A stretch of DNA of 64,000 bases from SLJN01 sp964505385 (GCA_964505385.1 CAZDIA010000014.1:12400-76399); one strand, 5' to 3'. Counted from the stretch's first letter, positions 17,865-27,116 are shown. Program-made: numbers and translations. The notes: generated by a model from the letters alone, not told the origin.

Positions 17865-18027
17865 AGCAAAAGGAATTCGGGTACAAGCGATTCTTGAATG
17901 TACTGAAGCTCCGGGCACTTCCCGGTACGCAACTACCAAAAACAGGCGTAACACAACCCAACGCCTTGAGTTAAAAAAATATAATCCGGTTCTCCGCAAG
18001 CATACTGTACACAAAGAAATTAAGTAA
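17857..18027 (+). CDS. rpmG: 50S ribosomal protein L33
   Basis: 56 residues beginning MAKAKGIRVQAILECTEA and ending with LRKHTVHKEIK, the standard L33 pattern (YATTKNRRNT, LELKKYNPVLRKH). Only one Cys is present, so this is the zinc-free (C-minus) form. The start ATG lies within the end of rpmB and is preceded by AAGGAGG, a strong ribosome binding site by the standards of this genome. Confidence 0.95.
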   Translation: MAKAKGIRVQAILECTEAPGTSRYATTKNRRNTTQRLELKKYNPVLRKHTVHKEIK

Positions 18028-18029
18028 CC

Positions 18030-18191
18030 ATGGCTAAGCAATCAAAAATGGGGCAGAAAGTGGCCAGATCTGATCGTAAGATGGCCAAGGTTATTCTGTC
18101 CGTAAAAAACAACAAGGGCAGCTACTCTTTTCGTGAGTCAATCATGGAACAGGGTGAAGCCAAGGACTTTATCCAGAAGAATAAATCCTGA
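18030..18191 (+). CDS. DUF4295 family protein
   Basis: 53 residues, very basic, MAKQSKMGQKVARSDRKM through SVKNNKGSYSFRESIM to a Lys-rich end. In Bacteroidota and relatives a DUF4295 protein of this size follows rpmB and rpmG, and this one starts 2 bp after the rpmG stop. It is probably a small ribosome-associated protein, but its exact role is not known to me. In many relatives ftsY follows; here ftsY is 18.5 kb away. Confidence 0.85.
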   Translation: MAKQSKMGQKVARSDRKMAKVILSVKNNKGSYSFRESIMEQGEAKDFIQKNKS

Positions 18192-18229
18192 TACATTTCA
18201 GGACTTATTTTATTAACCGTTTTTTTTTG

Positions 18230-18264
18230 AAAGGTTGCATAACAATGTTGTGCAACCTTTTTTT
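18230..18264 (+). terminator. Terminator of the rpmB-rpmG-DUF4295 operon
   Basis: A perfect 10-bp stem AAAGGTTGCA/TGCAACCTTT with an 11-base loop, followed by a T run, 38 bp past the DUF4295 stop. Confidence 0.88.
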
Positions 18265-18333
18265 ATATTATACCAGTTGTTAAGGATACTTATTTTTGTC
18301 TCAACCGGTCATAAATCCAAAATCTTAACTGAC

Positions 18334-18795
18334 ATGTCACTCTATCAAACTATTCTTGATGATCTTAAATCTGCAATGAAGAATAAAGATAAGGAGCGGC
18401 TCGATGTGCTTCGATCTCTTAAATCTGCTATATTTGAAAAAGAGGTGAGCAAGCGTAAGGATGGCAAAGCGACAATTTCAGAAGAGGAAGTCATCGAAGT
18501 TCTGATGAAATCCGCCAAACAGCGTAAAGAGTCAGCAGAGCAGTACGAAAATGCCGGAAGAAATGATCTTGCTGAGCAGGAGAAAGCAGAGCTGGAAATC
18601 ATTGAATCCTATTTACCCCAAATGTTGGAGGAGGAGGAAATTGAACAGCTTGTAAAAGAAACAATTGATGAAACCGGCGCCGGCGGTATGCAGGATATGG
18701 GTGCCGTAATGGGTAAAATTATGCCTAAAGTAAAGGGCAAAGCGGATGGCTCTGTAGTAAATCGCATTGTTAAAGAACAACTTTCAAAAAAATGA
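18334..18795 (+). CDS. GatB/YqeY domain protein
   Basis: 153 residues from the ATG at 18334 (MSLYQTILDDLKSAMKNKDK). An upstream TTG frame reaches into the preceding terminator and is unlikely to be used. Family motifs are LRSLKSAIFEKEV, AEQEKAELEIIESYLPQ and the C-terminal MGKIMPKVKGKADGSVVNRIV. The family resembles the tail of the GatB amidotransferase subunit; a role in tRNA-dependent amidation has been suggested but is not settled. The stop overlaps the cvpA start (ATGA). Confidence 0.92.
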   Translation: MSLYQTILDDLKSAMKNKDKERLDVLRSLKSAIFEKEVSKRKDGKATISEEEVIEVLMKSAKQRKESAEQYENAGRNDLAEQEKAELEIIESYLPQMLEEEEIEQLVKETIDETGAGGMQDMGAVMGKIMPKVKGKADGSVVNRIVKEQLSKK

Positions 18796-19334
18796 ATACA
18801 ATTGATGGCATTCTGCTTCTTGTAATGCTGTATTATGCATACAGGGGTTTCAAAAACGGTTTTGTATGGGAGACTTTCAGCATTGTAGGGATTATTGTAG
18901 CTATCTTTTTTTCTTTTCTGCTGATGAACCCGGTGGCCGACATGATGCGCTTTCGCTTTGGCTTTACTTTTGAGTTACTTCCTGTAGCAGTATTTGCCAT
19001 AATTTTTGTTTTTTTAATTATTGTCTCCTTTATCGTAATTCATTTTACCAATGAGTTGCTGCAGGCTTCTTTTTTATCCGTGGTTAACCGCGTCACAGGC
19101 CTGGCAGTGGCAATTTTCAAAGGCGCATTAATCATAAGTATAACCTTAATTTTTCTCTCCGCTTTTGACATCCCGGATGCTCAAACCCGTGAAGATTCGT
19201 TAACTTACTCCTATTTTGACGGTGTAGCGCCTGCCGCATATGATCTGGTTGCTTCCATCCATCCAAATGCTGAATCTTATGCGGAGTCTATCCGCGATTC
19301 TTTTGAAAAACACAATCCTATTTCCGATAACTAA
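18792..19334 (+). CDS. CvpA family membrane protein
   Basis: 180 residues with four predicted membrane segments (around residues 1-20, 25-46, 62-84 and 103-126) and the CvpA-type opening MNTIDGILLLVMLYYAYRGF with the KNGFVWE motif. CvpA was named for colicin V production; its cellular role is poorly defined and linked to envelope and stress phenotypes. It is translationally coupled to yqeY and 9 bp upstream of tyrS, so the three probably form one operon. Confidence 0.85.
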   Translation: MNTIDGILLLVMLYYAYRGFKNGFVWETFSIVGIIVAIFFSFLLMNPVADMMRFRFGFTFELLPVAVFAIIFVFLIIVSFIVIHFTNELLQASFLSVVNRVTGLAVAIFKGALIISITLIFLSAFDIPDAQTREDSLTYSYFDGVAPAAYDLVASIHPNAESYAESIRDSFEKHNPISDN

Positions 19335-19343
19335 CATTTATTT

Positions 19344-20558
19344 ATGCCTTTTCCATCTGTTGAAGAACAATTAAAAGTAATCCTGCGCGGTGCTGAGGAA
19401 ATTATTCCTGAAGACGAGTTAAAATCCCGACTCGAAATCTCATACAAATCGGAAAAACCCCTTAAGGTTAAGTTAGGCTGTGACCCAACCCGTCCCGATT
19501 TACACTTCGGCCATGCCGTTATTCTTCGCAAACTCCGCCAGTTTCAGGATCTCGGTCATGATGTCGTGCTCATTATTGGTGATTTTACCGGTACAATCGG
19601 CGACCCAAGCGGTCAAAACAAAACCCGGCCTGCAATGACTCTTGAAGAAGCCCGTGAAAACGGCCGCTCTTATTTTGAGCAGGCATCACTGATCCTGGAT
19701 GAAGAAAAAACAGAAATTGTCCATAACTCAGACTGGCTCAGTAAACTGACCTTTGCTGATGTGATAAAGCTGGCCGGTAAAGTCACCGTTGCGCGAATGC
19801 TTGAGCGGGATGATTTTTCCAAAAGGTATAAAAACGAAGAAGCCATCTCTCTGCACGAGTTTCTCTATCCACTTGCTCAAGGCCAGGATTCCGTTCACCT
19901 GAAATCCGATATAGAGCTCGGCGGTACTGATCAAAAATTCAATCTGCTGGTCGGGCGCCACCTTCAACGTGAAAACGGCCAGCAACAGCAAATCTGCATC
20001 ACGCTTCCGCTTCTGGAAGGTACCGATGGAGTGAAAAAAATGTCAAAATCCTACGACAATTATATCTCCATTGATGAACCGCCACAGGAAATGTACGGCA
20101 AAGTGCTTTCCATACCGGATGATCTCATTTATACTTACTACAAACTTTTGACTGATGTAGAAACCGATGATCTGCCTGAACTCAGGAAACGAGCCGAAGA
20201 TGACCCCCGAAACAGCAAACACGAACTGGCGCAAACCTTAGTACGCCAGTTTCACGGAGATGCTCAAGCGAAAGAAGCGAGGGAATATTTTAAAAAGACG
20301 GTAATCAACAAGGAAATACCCGACGACCTGCCGGAGTTTGAGTTTGCTCCCGGCTCCCATAAAATTATAGATATAATCAAAGATATCGGTTTTGTCCCCA
20401 GCAAAGGGGAAGGTAAACGGTTGATCAACCAGGGTGGAGTAACCGTAGACGGCAACAAGGTTGATGATTTCAACCAGGAGTTTAGTTTTGATAACGGTCA
20501 GTCTTATACCGTCAAAGTCGGGAAACGTAAATTCGGTAAAGTGAAATCAAAGAAATAG
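19344..20558 (+). CDS. tyrS: Tyrosyl-tRNA synthetase
   Basis: Class I aminoacyl-tRNA synthetase charging tRNA-Tyr. The 404 residues show GCDPTRPDLHFGHAV (the HIGH-type motif reads HFGH), GDFTGTIGDPSG, the tRNA and amino-acid contacts near LGGTDQKFNLLVGR, and KKMSKSYDN (KMSKS). The C-terminal S4 domain begins around FVPSKGEGKRLINQGGV. Its arrangement is that of the TyrZ-like bacterial type. A perfect 13-bp hairpin follows the stop. Confidence 0.96.
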   Translation: MPFPSVEEQLKVILRGAEEIIPEDELKSRLEISYKSEKPLKVKLGCDPTRPDLHFGHAVILRKLRQFQDLGHDVVLIIGDFTGTIGDPSGQNKTRPAMTLEEARENGRSYFEQASLILDEEKTEIVHNSDWLSKLTFADVIKLAGKVTVARMLERDDFSKRYKNEEAISLHEFLYPLAQGQDSVHLKSDIELGGTDQKFNLLVGRHLQRENGQQQQICITLPLLEGTDGVKKMSKSYDNYISIDEPPQEMYGKVLSIPDDLIYTYYKLLTDVETDDLPELRKRAEDDPRNSKHELAQTLVRQFHGDAQAKEAREYFKKTVINKEIPDDLPEFEFAPGSHKIIDIIKDIGFVPSKGEGKRLINQGGVTVDGNKVDDFNQEFSFDNGQSYTVKVGKRKFGKVKSKK

Positions 20559-20578
20559 TTCCGGCCTTTTTTGAATAT

Positions 20579-20615
20579 TCTCGTTCTGTTTGTCTTACGT
20601 GGAAACAGAACGAGA
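20579..20615 (+). terminator. Perfect hairpin downstream of tyrS
   Basis: TCTCGTTCTGTTT and AAACAGAACGAGA form a perfect 13-bp stem with an 11-base loop, 20 bp after the tyrS stop. No T run follows (TATCAAAC), so it may be an RNA-end-stabilising hairpin rather than an intrinsic terminator. Confidence 0.55.
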
Positions 20616-20716
20616 TATCAAACTTAGTATCTTATAATTTCACTTCTGCCATTTTTGGGCAGGAAAATTTTGTTTTCCATGTTTATCCTGTCTTAAAAAA
20701 AGAATTAAAGATTTTT

Positions 20717-20900
20717 AAGAAGTCAAGATGACAAGAACTTAAGAAGACGAGAATTCAAGAAAATGTAAGAGGTTTGGAAGTTAAAGAGAGGCCTGGGTTA
20801 TTATCTTACTATCTTTACTTCTTCATATCTTTATCTCTTTTCATCTTCCCCGCCTTAACTCTTTATAAAAGATTTTGGTTCTGGCTTGTCCGGGTTAGGT
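20717..20900. repeat. Dispersed repeat R1, copy 1
   Basis: It shares blocks with 52383-52549: AAGAAGTCAAGATGACAAGAA at the left, GAATTCAAGAAAAT nearby, a pyrimidine-rich CTTTAC..CATCTTCC block, and GGCTTG..GTTAGGT at the right end. The left block and the pyrimidine-rich block are partly reverse complements, so the element can fold back on itself. No coding capacity. Confidence 0.7.
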
Positions 20901-20904
20901 CTTC

Positions 20905-21471
20905 CTACTTCCTTCCGTAAGCCTCGTAAATCGTCATTGGCGGGATGTTGCGTATCTCGGTTTCAAGATTAACCTCCCGAAAAGTCTCTTCCAAAAATGG
21001 TTTAAGATGTTTCGACGTCTGATAGGCCAGAAATTTTCCTTCTTCTCCAAGCAGCTCCACGGTTTTGGTAAGCAGTTCCTTGCGAACTTCCGGTTCCAGA
21101 AAGGAAAACGGTATTCCTGAGATTACATAATCGACTGATTCAGCCTGTTGTTCCCGGGCAATCTCATCCACTTTTTCAGCCGTATCCTGATAAACCTGTA
21201 ATCTGGAATCACCTATTTGATTCAATTGATCTACAAAATCCTCATTCGTTTCGATGACAATTACGCGGCTGTCTTTGTGAATACGATCTAATAGTGGCTT
21301 GGTGATTACCCCGTCCCCCGGCCCGTATTCAATTATCGATACCGGCCGGTCCGCATCCACTTTTTGAATTACCTGTTTTACCGTAAACCGGGATGAAGGT
21401 GTAACGGAAGCTACATTTTTATCCCGGAAAAAGTTTTTTACATAATTTATCGTGGCAAATTTACTCATCAA
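20905..21471 (-). CDS. SAM-dependent methyltransferase, phospholipid N-methyltransferase/KsgA-like fold
   Basis: 188 residues. The SAM-binding motif I reads IIEYGPGDGVITKPLL, close to the EIGPGxGxLT of the KsgA group. The later motif VISGIPFSFL resembles bacterial phospholipid N-methyltransferases (COG3963 type) more than rRNA dimethylases, whose motif IV is NLPY. It is much shorter than KsgA and lacks its C-terminal domain. A lipid substrate is inferred, not shown. The start overlaps the uvrB stop by 4 bases, so it is translationally coupled to uvrB. Confidence 0.75.
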   Translation of the reverse strand: MMSKFATINYVKNFFRDKNVASVTPSSRFTVKQVIQKVDADRPVSIIEYGPGDGVITKPLLDRIHKDSRVIVIETNEDFVDQLNQIGDSRLQVYQDTAEKVDEIAREQQAESVDYVISGIPFSFLEPEVRKELLTKTVELLGEEGKFLAYQTSKHLKPFLEETFREVNLETEIRNIPPMTIYEAYGRK

Positions 21472-23516
21472 TCTGTATTTCGTTCGAGTTCTTCAATTTG
21501 GTCCCGTATCCGGGCTGCTTCTTCAAATTCGAGATTTTTAGCTGCGGTATGCATTGATTCGCGAAGATGCTCCAGAAGCTCTTTTTTATCTTTAAATACC
21601 ACCTCTTTCATTGCCGGAGCAGGCTTGTAGTGAATCCCGTCATCCGCCACTTTGATCATCTCGAGCGTTTCTTCCGTATCCGTTTCACTATCCACATCAA
21701 AACTCTGGGTGGATATCAGAGTCGGATCAACCAGCGGTTTGAGGTCTTTTTTAATTGTTGATGGGGTAATTCCGTGTTTCTCATTGTATTCCTGTTGAAT
21801 GCGACGACGACGCTCGGTTTCGTCAATCAGCTTTTTCATACTTTTGGTAATCGTATCAGAATACAAAATCACCTTTCCCTCAACATTACGCGCAGCTCGG
21901 CCGGCAATCTGAAACAGCGACGTTTCAGATCTCAAAAAGCCCTCTTTATCCGCATCCAGGATGGCCACAAGGCCCAATTCCGGAATATCAATACCTTCGC
22001 GCAACAAATTGATTCCCACCAGGACATCATAATCACCTCTGCGAAATTTGAATAATACCTCAACCCTTTCCAAAGCATCCAGTTCGCTGTGCATATACGC
22101 AGCTTTGATTCCAAGATCTTTCAAATATTGCGATAGCTCTTCTGACATCCTCTTTGTCAGGGTAAGGCAAAGCACTCGTTGTTTTTCCTCCACACGTACT
22201 CGTACCTGTTCAACGAGATCATCAATCTGCTCTTTGGATGGACGAACTTCAATTTCCGGTTCCATCAATCCGGTAGGCCGCACTATCTGCTCCACAAATA
22301 CGCCATCGGATTTTTTCAACTCATAATCACTCGGCGTTGCACTCACAAATATGCACTGATGCAGCATCGACTCCCATTCCTGAAATGTTAGCGGACGGTT
22401 GTCCAGTGCTGATGGCAGGCGAAAACCGTGTTCCACAAGAGCCAGTTTCCGTGACCGATCCCCACCGTACATCGCTTCTATTTGCGGCACGGTTTGATGG
22501 GACTCATCTACAACCATCATAAAATCATCCGGGAAATAGTCAATCAAACAGTAAGGGCGCTCACCCGGCTTGCGGTTGGCCAGATAACGGGAATAATTTT
22601 CAATTCCGGCGCAATAGCCGATTTCCTGCATCATTTCAATGTCGAACAGAGTTCGCTGTTCGAGACGCTGCGCTTCCACGAATTTTTCTTCCTCCCGCAG
22701 CACTTCAAGGCGCCAGTCGAGCTCTTCCCGAATCTGATCAATCGCCGTTTTGAGGGTATCCTTGGTCGTTACATAATGTGATGCCGGATAGATTGTAAAC
22801 TCATCAAGCTCTTCCATGATTTCACCGGTGGCCGGATCAAAAAGCTGGAGCGCCTCGATTTCATCATCCCAGAAAGTGATGCGCAGGGCGTGTTCAGAAT
22901 AAGCAGGAATCAAATCCACAACATCTCCCCTGACGCGGAATGTTGCACGCGAAAAGTCGGCATCGTTACGGGTGTAGTGTAAATCTACCAAATCATAAAG
23001 CAGCCGGTTTCGGTTTACTTCTTCACCCACTTTCAATCGCTTTACCAGTTTTTGGTACTCACTTGGCGAGCCAATACCATAAATGCAACTCACGGATGAT
23101 ACAATGATCACATCTTTTCGGCCGGATAAAAGTGAGCTTGTAGCCCGCAATCTGAGCCGCTGAATTTCTTCATTGATCGACAGGTCTTTCTCAATGTATT
23201 TGTCCTGCGCGGCAATGTACGCCTCGGGCTGATAGTAATCGTAGTAAGAGATGAAAAACTCAACACAGTTATTTGGGAAGTAATCACTTAACTCCCTGTA
23301 TAGCTGCGCGGCGAGCGTTTTGTTATGGCTCATTACCAGAGCAGGCCGGCCGTGTTTTTCAATTACTGAAGCGATCGTCCGCGTCTTGCCGGAACCGGTT
23401 ATCCCCAGCAGTGTCTGGTACTTCTCATTCTGATTGAGCCCGGTAAGCAACTCCTCTATCGCTTTAGGTTGATCACCGGTTGGAGAATAAGGGGATTCCA
23501 GTTGAAACTCGGACAT
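21468..23516 (-). CDS. uvrB: Excinuclease ABC subunit B
   Basis: UvrB is the damage-verification helicase of nucleotide excision repair. The 682 residues show Walker A GITGSGKTRT, the beta-hairpin region SYYDYYQPEAYIA, the DE-box region MMVVDESHQT and helicase motifs VATPSDYE-like (FVSATPSDYEL). GINLLREGIDIPEL and QIAGRAARN follow. The C-terminal UVR motif (AAKNLEFEEAARIRDQIEEL) contacts UvrC. Length is normal. The downstream methyltransferase overlaps by 4 bases. Confidence 0.97.
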   Translation of the reverse strand: MSEFQLESPYSPTGDQPKAIEELLTGLNQNEKYQTLLGITGSGKTRTIASVIEKHGRPALVMSHNKTLAAQLYRELSDYFPNNCVEFFISYYDYYQPEAYIAAQDKYIEKDLSINEEIQRLRLRATSSLLSGRKDVIIVSSVSCIYGIGSPSEYQKLVKRLKVGEEVNRNRLLYDLVDLHYTRNDADFSRATFRVRGDVVDLIPAYSEHALRITFWDDEIEALQLFDPATGEIMEELDEFTIYPASHYVTTKDTLKTAIDQIREELDWRLEVLREEEKFVEAQRLEQRTLFDIEMMQEIGYCAGIENYSRYLANRKPGERPYCLIDYFPDDFMMVVDESHQTVPQIEAMYGGDRSRKLALVEHGFRLPSALDNRPLTFQEWESMLHQCIFVSATPSDYELKKSDGVFVEQIVRPTGLMEPEIEVRPSKEQIDDLVEQVRVRVEEKQRVLCLTLTKRMSEELSQYLKDLGIKAAYMHSELDALERVEVLFKFRRGDYDVLVGINLLREGIDIPELGLVAILDADKEGFLRSETSLFQIAGRAARNVEGKVILYSDTITKSMKKLIDETERRRRIQQEYNEKHGITPSTIKKDLKPLVDPTLISTQSFDVDSETDTEETLEMIKVADDGIHYKPAPAMKEVVFKDKKELLEHLRESMHTAAKNLEFEEAARIRDQIEELERNTD

Positions 23517-23804
23517 TTTAAAATTATTTATGCGATTCCAGGCTAACCTTGATTAATACTCACTAACCTTAAAATTGGAGATTTTATTTTTCTGTATTGA
23601 ATTTCATGGTGGGAGCTGTCAAAAAAGAATTATTAATCTAAAACCAGATTACGCAATTTAAAGGTCAGCAGGCAAGACAGAAACTGATCGCTTTCTCTCA
23701 GTCATCCTGAGTTTGCTCACAAATTCTAACTATACATAACAGTACGGATTTACGCCACATCACAGGACTGTTAGCCAGTCATCTTGTAACATCTCAAACA
23801 AGCA

Positions 23805-24137
23805 TTACTCCGTTTTAATTTGCTCCAGCAATGATGAAAAGCCTCCTAATTCTTTTATCTCAAGAACAAGCAGTATACCGTTTGCAGGATTATCAAGGTC
23901 CGCATCGGAAATAATCTGTTTCATTACGCTTTTGGTTTTATTCAGAGGCACCAAAATCATAATGATCTCTTTGGGCGGCTCTACTTCAACAGAAAGCATT
24001 TTAAAACTTTTCTTTCCTACTGTACCCTGTACATTGAAGGCGGTATAGATATGAGCATCTGATTTTTCGCACGATTCAATAATGACATCATGTTGATCGG
24101 TGTCTATTATTGCCATTATGAGATCATATTTTTCCAT
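23805..24137 (-). CDS. PII-like signalling protein
   Basis: 110 residues with the size and beta-alpha-beta repeat expected of the PII family. It includes a GTVGKKSFKML stretch where the T loop lies, EPPKEIIMILVP in the middle and ANGILLVLEIKELGG near the end. The uridylylated Tyr51 of GlnB is absent, and the T loop differs from nitrogen-sensing GlnB/GlnK. It belongs to the wider group of PII-like proteins found next to transporters. It follows the antiporter gene by 65 bp on the same strand, so regulation of that antiporter by a bound nucleotide is a reasonable inference. Confidence 0.75.
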   Translation of the reverse strand: MEKYDLIMAIIDTDQHDVIIESCEKSDAHIYTAFNVQGTVGKKSFKMLSVEVEPPKEIIMILVPLNKTKSVMKQIISDADLDNPANGILLVLEIKELGGFSSLLEQIKTE

Positions 24138-24202
24138 ATCATCATATTATCAGTTTATCTTAAGATTACAATCTCCCGGAGCTTCTGAGTCACATTAAAA
24201 CA

Positions 24203-25669
24203 TCAATTAACTTTGGCTCCTTTTTTAAAAAGTTCTGAGATTTTTTTAAAATCCTCCTCATCAGTTAAAATAAGCAATTTATCGTTTTCTTTTAATTCGC
24301 ATGATCCATAGGGGATAATAAACTTTCCGCCCCTGTTTATAAGCGTGATCAATACGTTATCCGGCAAATTAAGCTCAATAATTTTTTTGCCAACAGCAAA
24401 CTCGCCCCTCTCTAATTCTATTTCTTTCAATGCCTTTTTCGTTTCGACAGAAGTTTCGATTTCTATCGGATAGCGGACTTCATCTTTCACAGGTGCATCC
24501 ACGCCCAGCCATTTACTGACAACCGGCAAAGTAGTACCCTGAATGATAACTGATGTAACAACGATAAAGAAAACGATACTAAAACAGAACTCAGCAAACT
24601 CAAGTCCTGCTACAAGTGGAAACGTAGCCAGAATGATGGGAACAGCGCCACGAAGACCCACCCACGACACCATCAGTTTAGACCGAATATTATACCGGGA
24701 GAACATTAACGTCAAAAATACGGCAACCGGTCTTCCGAGCAGGATCAAAACCAGAGCTACGAGCAGTCCCTGACCAGCAACCTCGATGATTTCGGATGGA
24801 AAAACCAGTAACCCCAGAACCAGGAACATACAAATCTGCATCAGCCACCCTACACCATCAAAGAAGTTCATCAAACTTTTTTGGTGGACAAAAACGGAAT
24901 TTCCCATTACAAGACCAGCCAGATAAACAGCTAAAAAACCGTTACCACCAATTAAGTCCGTAACTGAATAGATAAGAGGGACGAATGAAAGAGCCAACAC
25001 CGGGTAAAGTCCATCATAACCGAGATTGGCATTGTTGATAATCCACGTGATCAATTTACCCAGCAGGTAGCCTGCAAGTAGCCCAATGGACATTTGCTGG
25101 AGGAACAGAATAATAAAAGAATACCATGCCATATCCGGCGATAAGATATACTGAATCAATCCGATAGTTAAAATGATCGCCATCGGATCATTGGTGCCGG
25201 ATTCAAATTCAATCAGCTGACCGAGCCGGTGTTTAAAACTGATTGCCTTATAGCGTAATATTGAAAAAACTGCCGCTGCGTCTGTAGATGAAATAATGGC
25301 ACCCAGAAGAATACTTTCAGCAATTGAGAGATCAAGTATCAGATAGGTAATACCACCCACTACAACAGCGCTGATCAATACTCCCAAAGTTGACAGCAAC
25401 ACTCCGGGAACGGCAACAGGCTTGACTTGACTCCAATCGGTATCAAGGCCGCCTGAAAACAGGATATACATCAAGGCAATGATTCCCAGGGTCTGGGCAA
25501 GCTCATAATCTTCAAAGTGAATAATCTGCAGGCCATCTGAACCGACGAGCATTCCAATCCCAAGAAAAATCAGCAGAGCAGGTATGCCGTATTTAATGGA
25601 CAGCTTACTCGAAAATATGCTCAGTAATAAAAGTATTGCTCCGACCAGTAAAGGTACAGTTGCATCCAA
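24203..25669 (-). CDS. CPA1-family K+(Na+)/H+ antiporter with RCK_C (TrkA-C) domain
   Basis: 488 residues. About twelve membrane segments cover residues 1-390, with the family motifs LFSGGLDTDWSQ, SSTDAAAVFSILR and FESGTNDPMAIILT, whose Asp residues are the ion/proton site of CPA antiporters. A cytosolic C-terminal domain of about 90 residues (EIELERGEFAVGKKIIEL.. NDKLLILTDEEDF) is an RCK_C/TrkA-C regulatory domain. This layout is that of NhaP2/CvrA K+/H+ antiporters. Cation choice is not provable from sequence. The PII-like gene follows directly. Confidence 0.88.
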   Translation of the reverse strand: MDATVPLLVGAILLLLSIFSSKLSIKYGIPALLIFLGIGMLVGSDGLQIIHFEDYELAQTLGIIALMYILFSGGLDTDWSQVKPVAVPGVLLSTLGVLISAVVVGGITYLILDLSIAESILLGAIISSTDAAAVFSILRYKAISFKHRLGQLIEFESGTNDPMAIILTIGLIQYILSPDMAWYSFIILFLQQMSIGLLAGYLLGKLITWIINNANLGYDGLYPVLALSFVPLIYSVTDLIGGNGFLAVYLAGLVMGNSVFVHQKSLMNFFDGVGWLMQICMFLVLGLLVFPSEIIEVAGQGLLVALVLILLGRPVAVFLTLMFSRYNIRSKLMVSWVGLRGAVPIILATFPLVAGLEFAEFCFSIVFFIVVTSVIIQGTTLPVVSKWLGVDAPVKDEVRYPIEIETSVETKKALKEIELERGEFAVGKKIIELNLPDNVLITLINRGGKFIIPYGSCELKENDKLLILTDEEDFKKISELFKKGAKVN

Positions 25670-25962
25670 AATATCTACTGATAGTTAATTTTAGTGATTA
25701 TTACTAAATAAGAATAAAGTTCACGAATATTCAAAAACCCGATCTTTCTAATATTATAAGGGCATCGAAGCCCGATATCGTTTACTTAACTGATAATTAT
25801 CCTTTTTATCATTTTAATGAGCACATTACCCGGATATTTCAATATTCATCCCATAATCTTCAGAGCAAATACTTTTGCAAAACTATCTTTAATCCAACTT
25901 GACCAAAATGGTGCTTTAAATATTTTTTATTTTCCGCATTTAATCGTTCACAAACATTCGAC

Positions 25963-27099
25963 ATGGCAAAATCCCAGCATAGTTTACAGGATCATCGCAA
26001 ACGAATTGATGAAATTGATCAGCAATTACTTAAGCTGCTTAAGGAGCGTAATGAAATCTCCTCAAAAGTAAGTAAAACGAAAATTGAAAACCGCCTGCCT
26101 ATCTATGTAGCCGACCGTGAAGATGAGAAAGTCAACCGGTTTCGCGAGCAAGCCGAAGAGCACGGGCTTGATCCGGAATGGGCGGAAGATTTTCTGCGGA
26201 TGATCATGAGTTCCTCGCGGGCAAGTCAGTCGATGGCTAAGTTTCCATCCGCTACGACCGAACCCCAGAAAGTGGTTCTGGTCGGTGGAGCCGGAGGGAT
26301 GGGACAACTTTACGGAAACGTATTTGAAGCCAGCGGACATACCATCCGGTCGCTTGATCAGGAAGATTGGGATAAGGCTGAATCCATACTTTCCGATGCG
26401 GATGTTGTCATCATCACTGTGCCGATCAAAGTTACCCTCGAGGTGATTGACCAGGTTGCTGCATACCTGAATCCTGAAACTGTGCTGGCAGATTTTACAA
26501 GTAACAAATCCTATGTGATCGACCGGATGAAATCCGCCCATCCCGGCCCGGTTGTGGGTCTGCACCCGATGCACGGACCTGACGCGGCCAATCTTTCCAA
26601 ACAGCTGATGATGGTTTGTCCGGTACGAGGAGAGCAAAAATGGCGCTGGCTGATCGATCAGTTTAAATTGTGGGGGATGCGGGTAAAAGAAGTGGAACCG
26701 GAAAAACACGACGAGGCAATGAATCTGATTCAGGGACTTCGTCACTTCGTTGCCCTCTTGCACGGTTCATTTATGAAGGAGTTCGATCTCGATCCCTCCG
26801 AAATCACCGATTTTTCAAGTCCGGTATACCGCGCCGAGCTGATGATGACCGGTCGTATCTTCGCCCAGGATGCCGAACTTTACGCCGATATCGTCTTTGC
26901 TAACTTCGAACGCCGCACCTTGCTCGTCGAATTTTTCGAACACCACTCCAAACTTGTCGATCTGGTAAAGCAAGGCGACCGGGAGGGATTCATCAACGAA
27001 TTCAAGAACATTGCTGAATACTTTGGTGAATTTGCTCCGCAGGCACTTAAAGAGAGTTCGTATCTGATTAACCGGCTGGCGGATCGGTTTTCGGTGTGA
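25963..27099 (+). CDS. tyrA: Bifunctional chorismate mutase / prephenate dehydrogenase (T-protein)
   Basis: It converts chorismate to prephenate and then to 4-hydroxyphenylpyruvate for tyrosine synthesis. Residues 1-90 are an AroQ-type chorismate mutase (HRKRIDEIDQQLLKLLKERN, then KVSKTKIENRLPIYVADRE). From about residue 103 an NAD-binding fold starts with VVLVGGAGGMGQLYG, followed by VVIITVPIKVT, GLHPMHGPDA and an all-helical dehydrogenase domain. The arrangement and length (378) match the enterobacterial TyrA. No ACT domain is present. It stands alone on the plus strand; a 26-bp-spaced transposase relic follows on the other strand. Confidence 0.93.
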   Translation: MAKSQHSLQDHRKRIDEIDQQLLKLLKERNEISSKVSKTKIENRLPIYVADREDEKVNRFREQAEEHGLDPEWAEDFLRMIMSSSRASQSMAKFPSATTEPQKVVLVGGAGGMGQLYGNVFEASGHTIRSLDQEDWDKAESILSDADVVIITVPIKVTLEVIDQVAAYLNPETVLADFTSNKSYVIDRMKSAHPGPVVGLHPMHGPDAANLSKQLMMVCPVRGEQKWRWLIDQFKLWGMRVKEVEPEKHDEAMNLIQGLRHFVALLHGSFMKEFDLDPSEITDFSSPVYRAELMMTGRIFAQDAELYADIVFANFERRTLLVEFFEHHSKLVDLVKQGDREGFINEFKNIAEYFGEFAPQALKESSYLINRLADRFSV

Positions 27100-27116
27100 A
27101 AGTGGGGAGAGTTATA

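Larger units (their letters stand above)
20559..20904. other. Non-coding stretch with hairpin and dispersed repeat copy
   Basis: No gene is seen. It holds the hairpin at 20579-20615 and copy 1 of a dispersed repeat at 20717-20900, described separately. Confidence 0.7.

Noticed and set aside
25817..26071. 85-codon frame starting before tyrA
   Set aside because: It overlaps the tyrA start in another frame, has no recognisable features, and tyrA is unambiguous.
26062..26763. 234-codon frame antisense to tyrA
   Set aside because: A shadow of the tyrA coding pattern; the product is rich in His and Phe and shows no motif.
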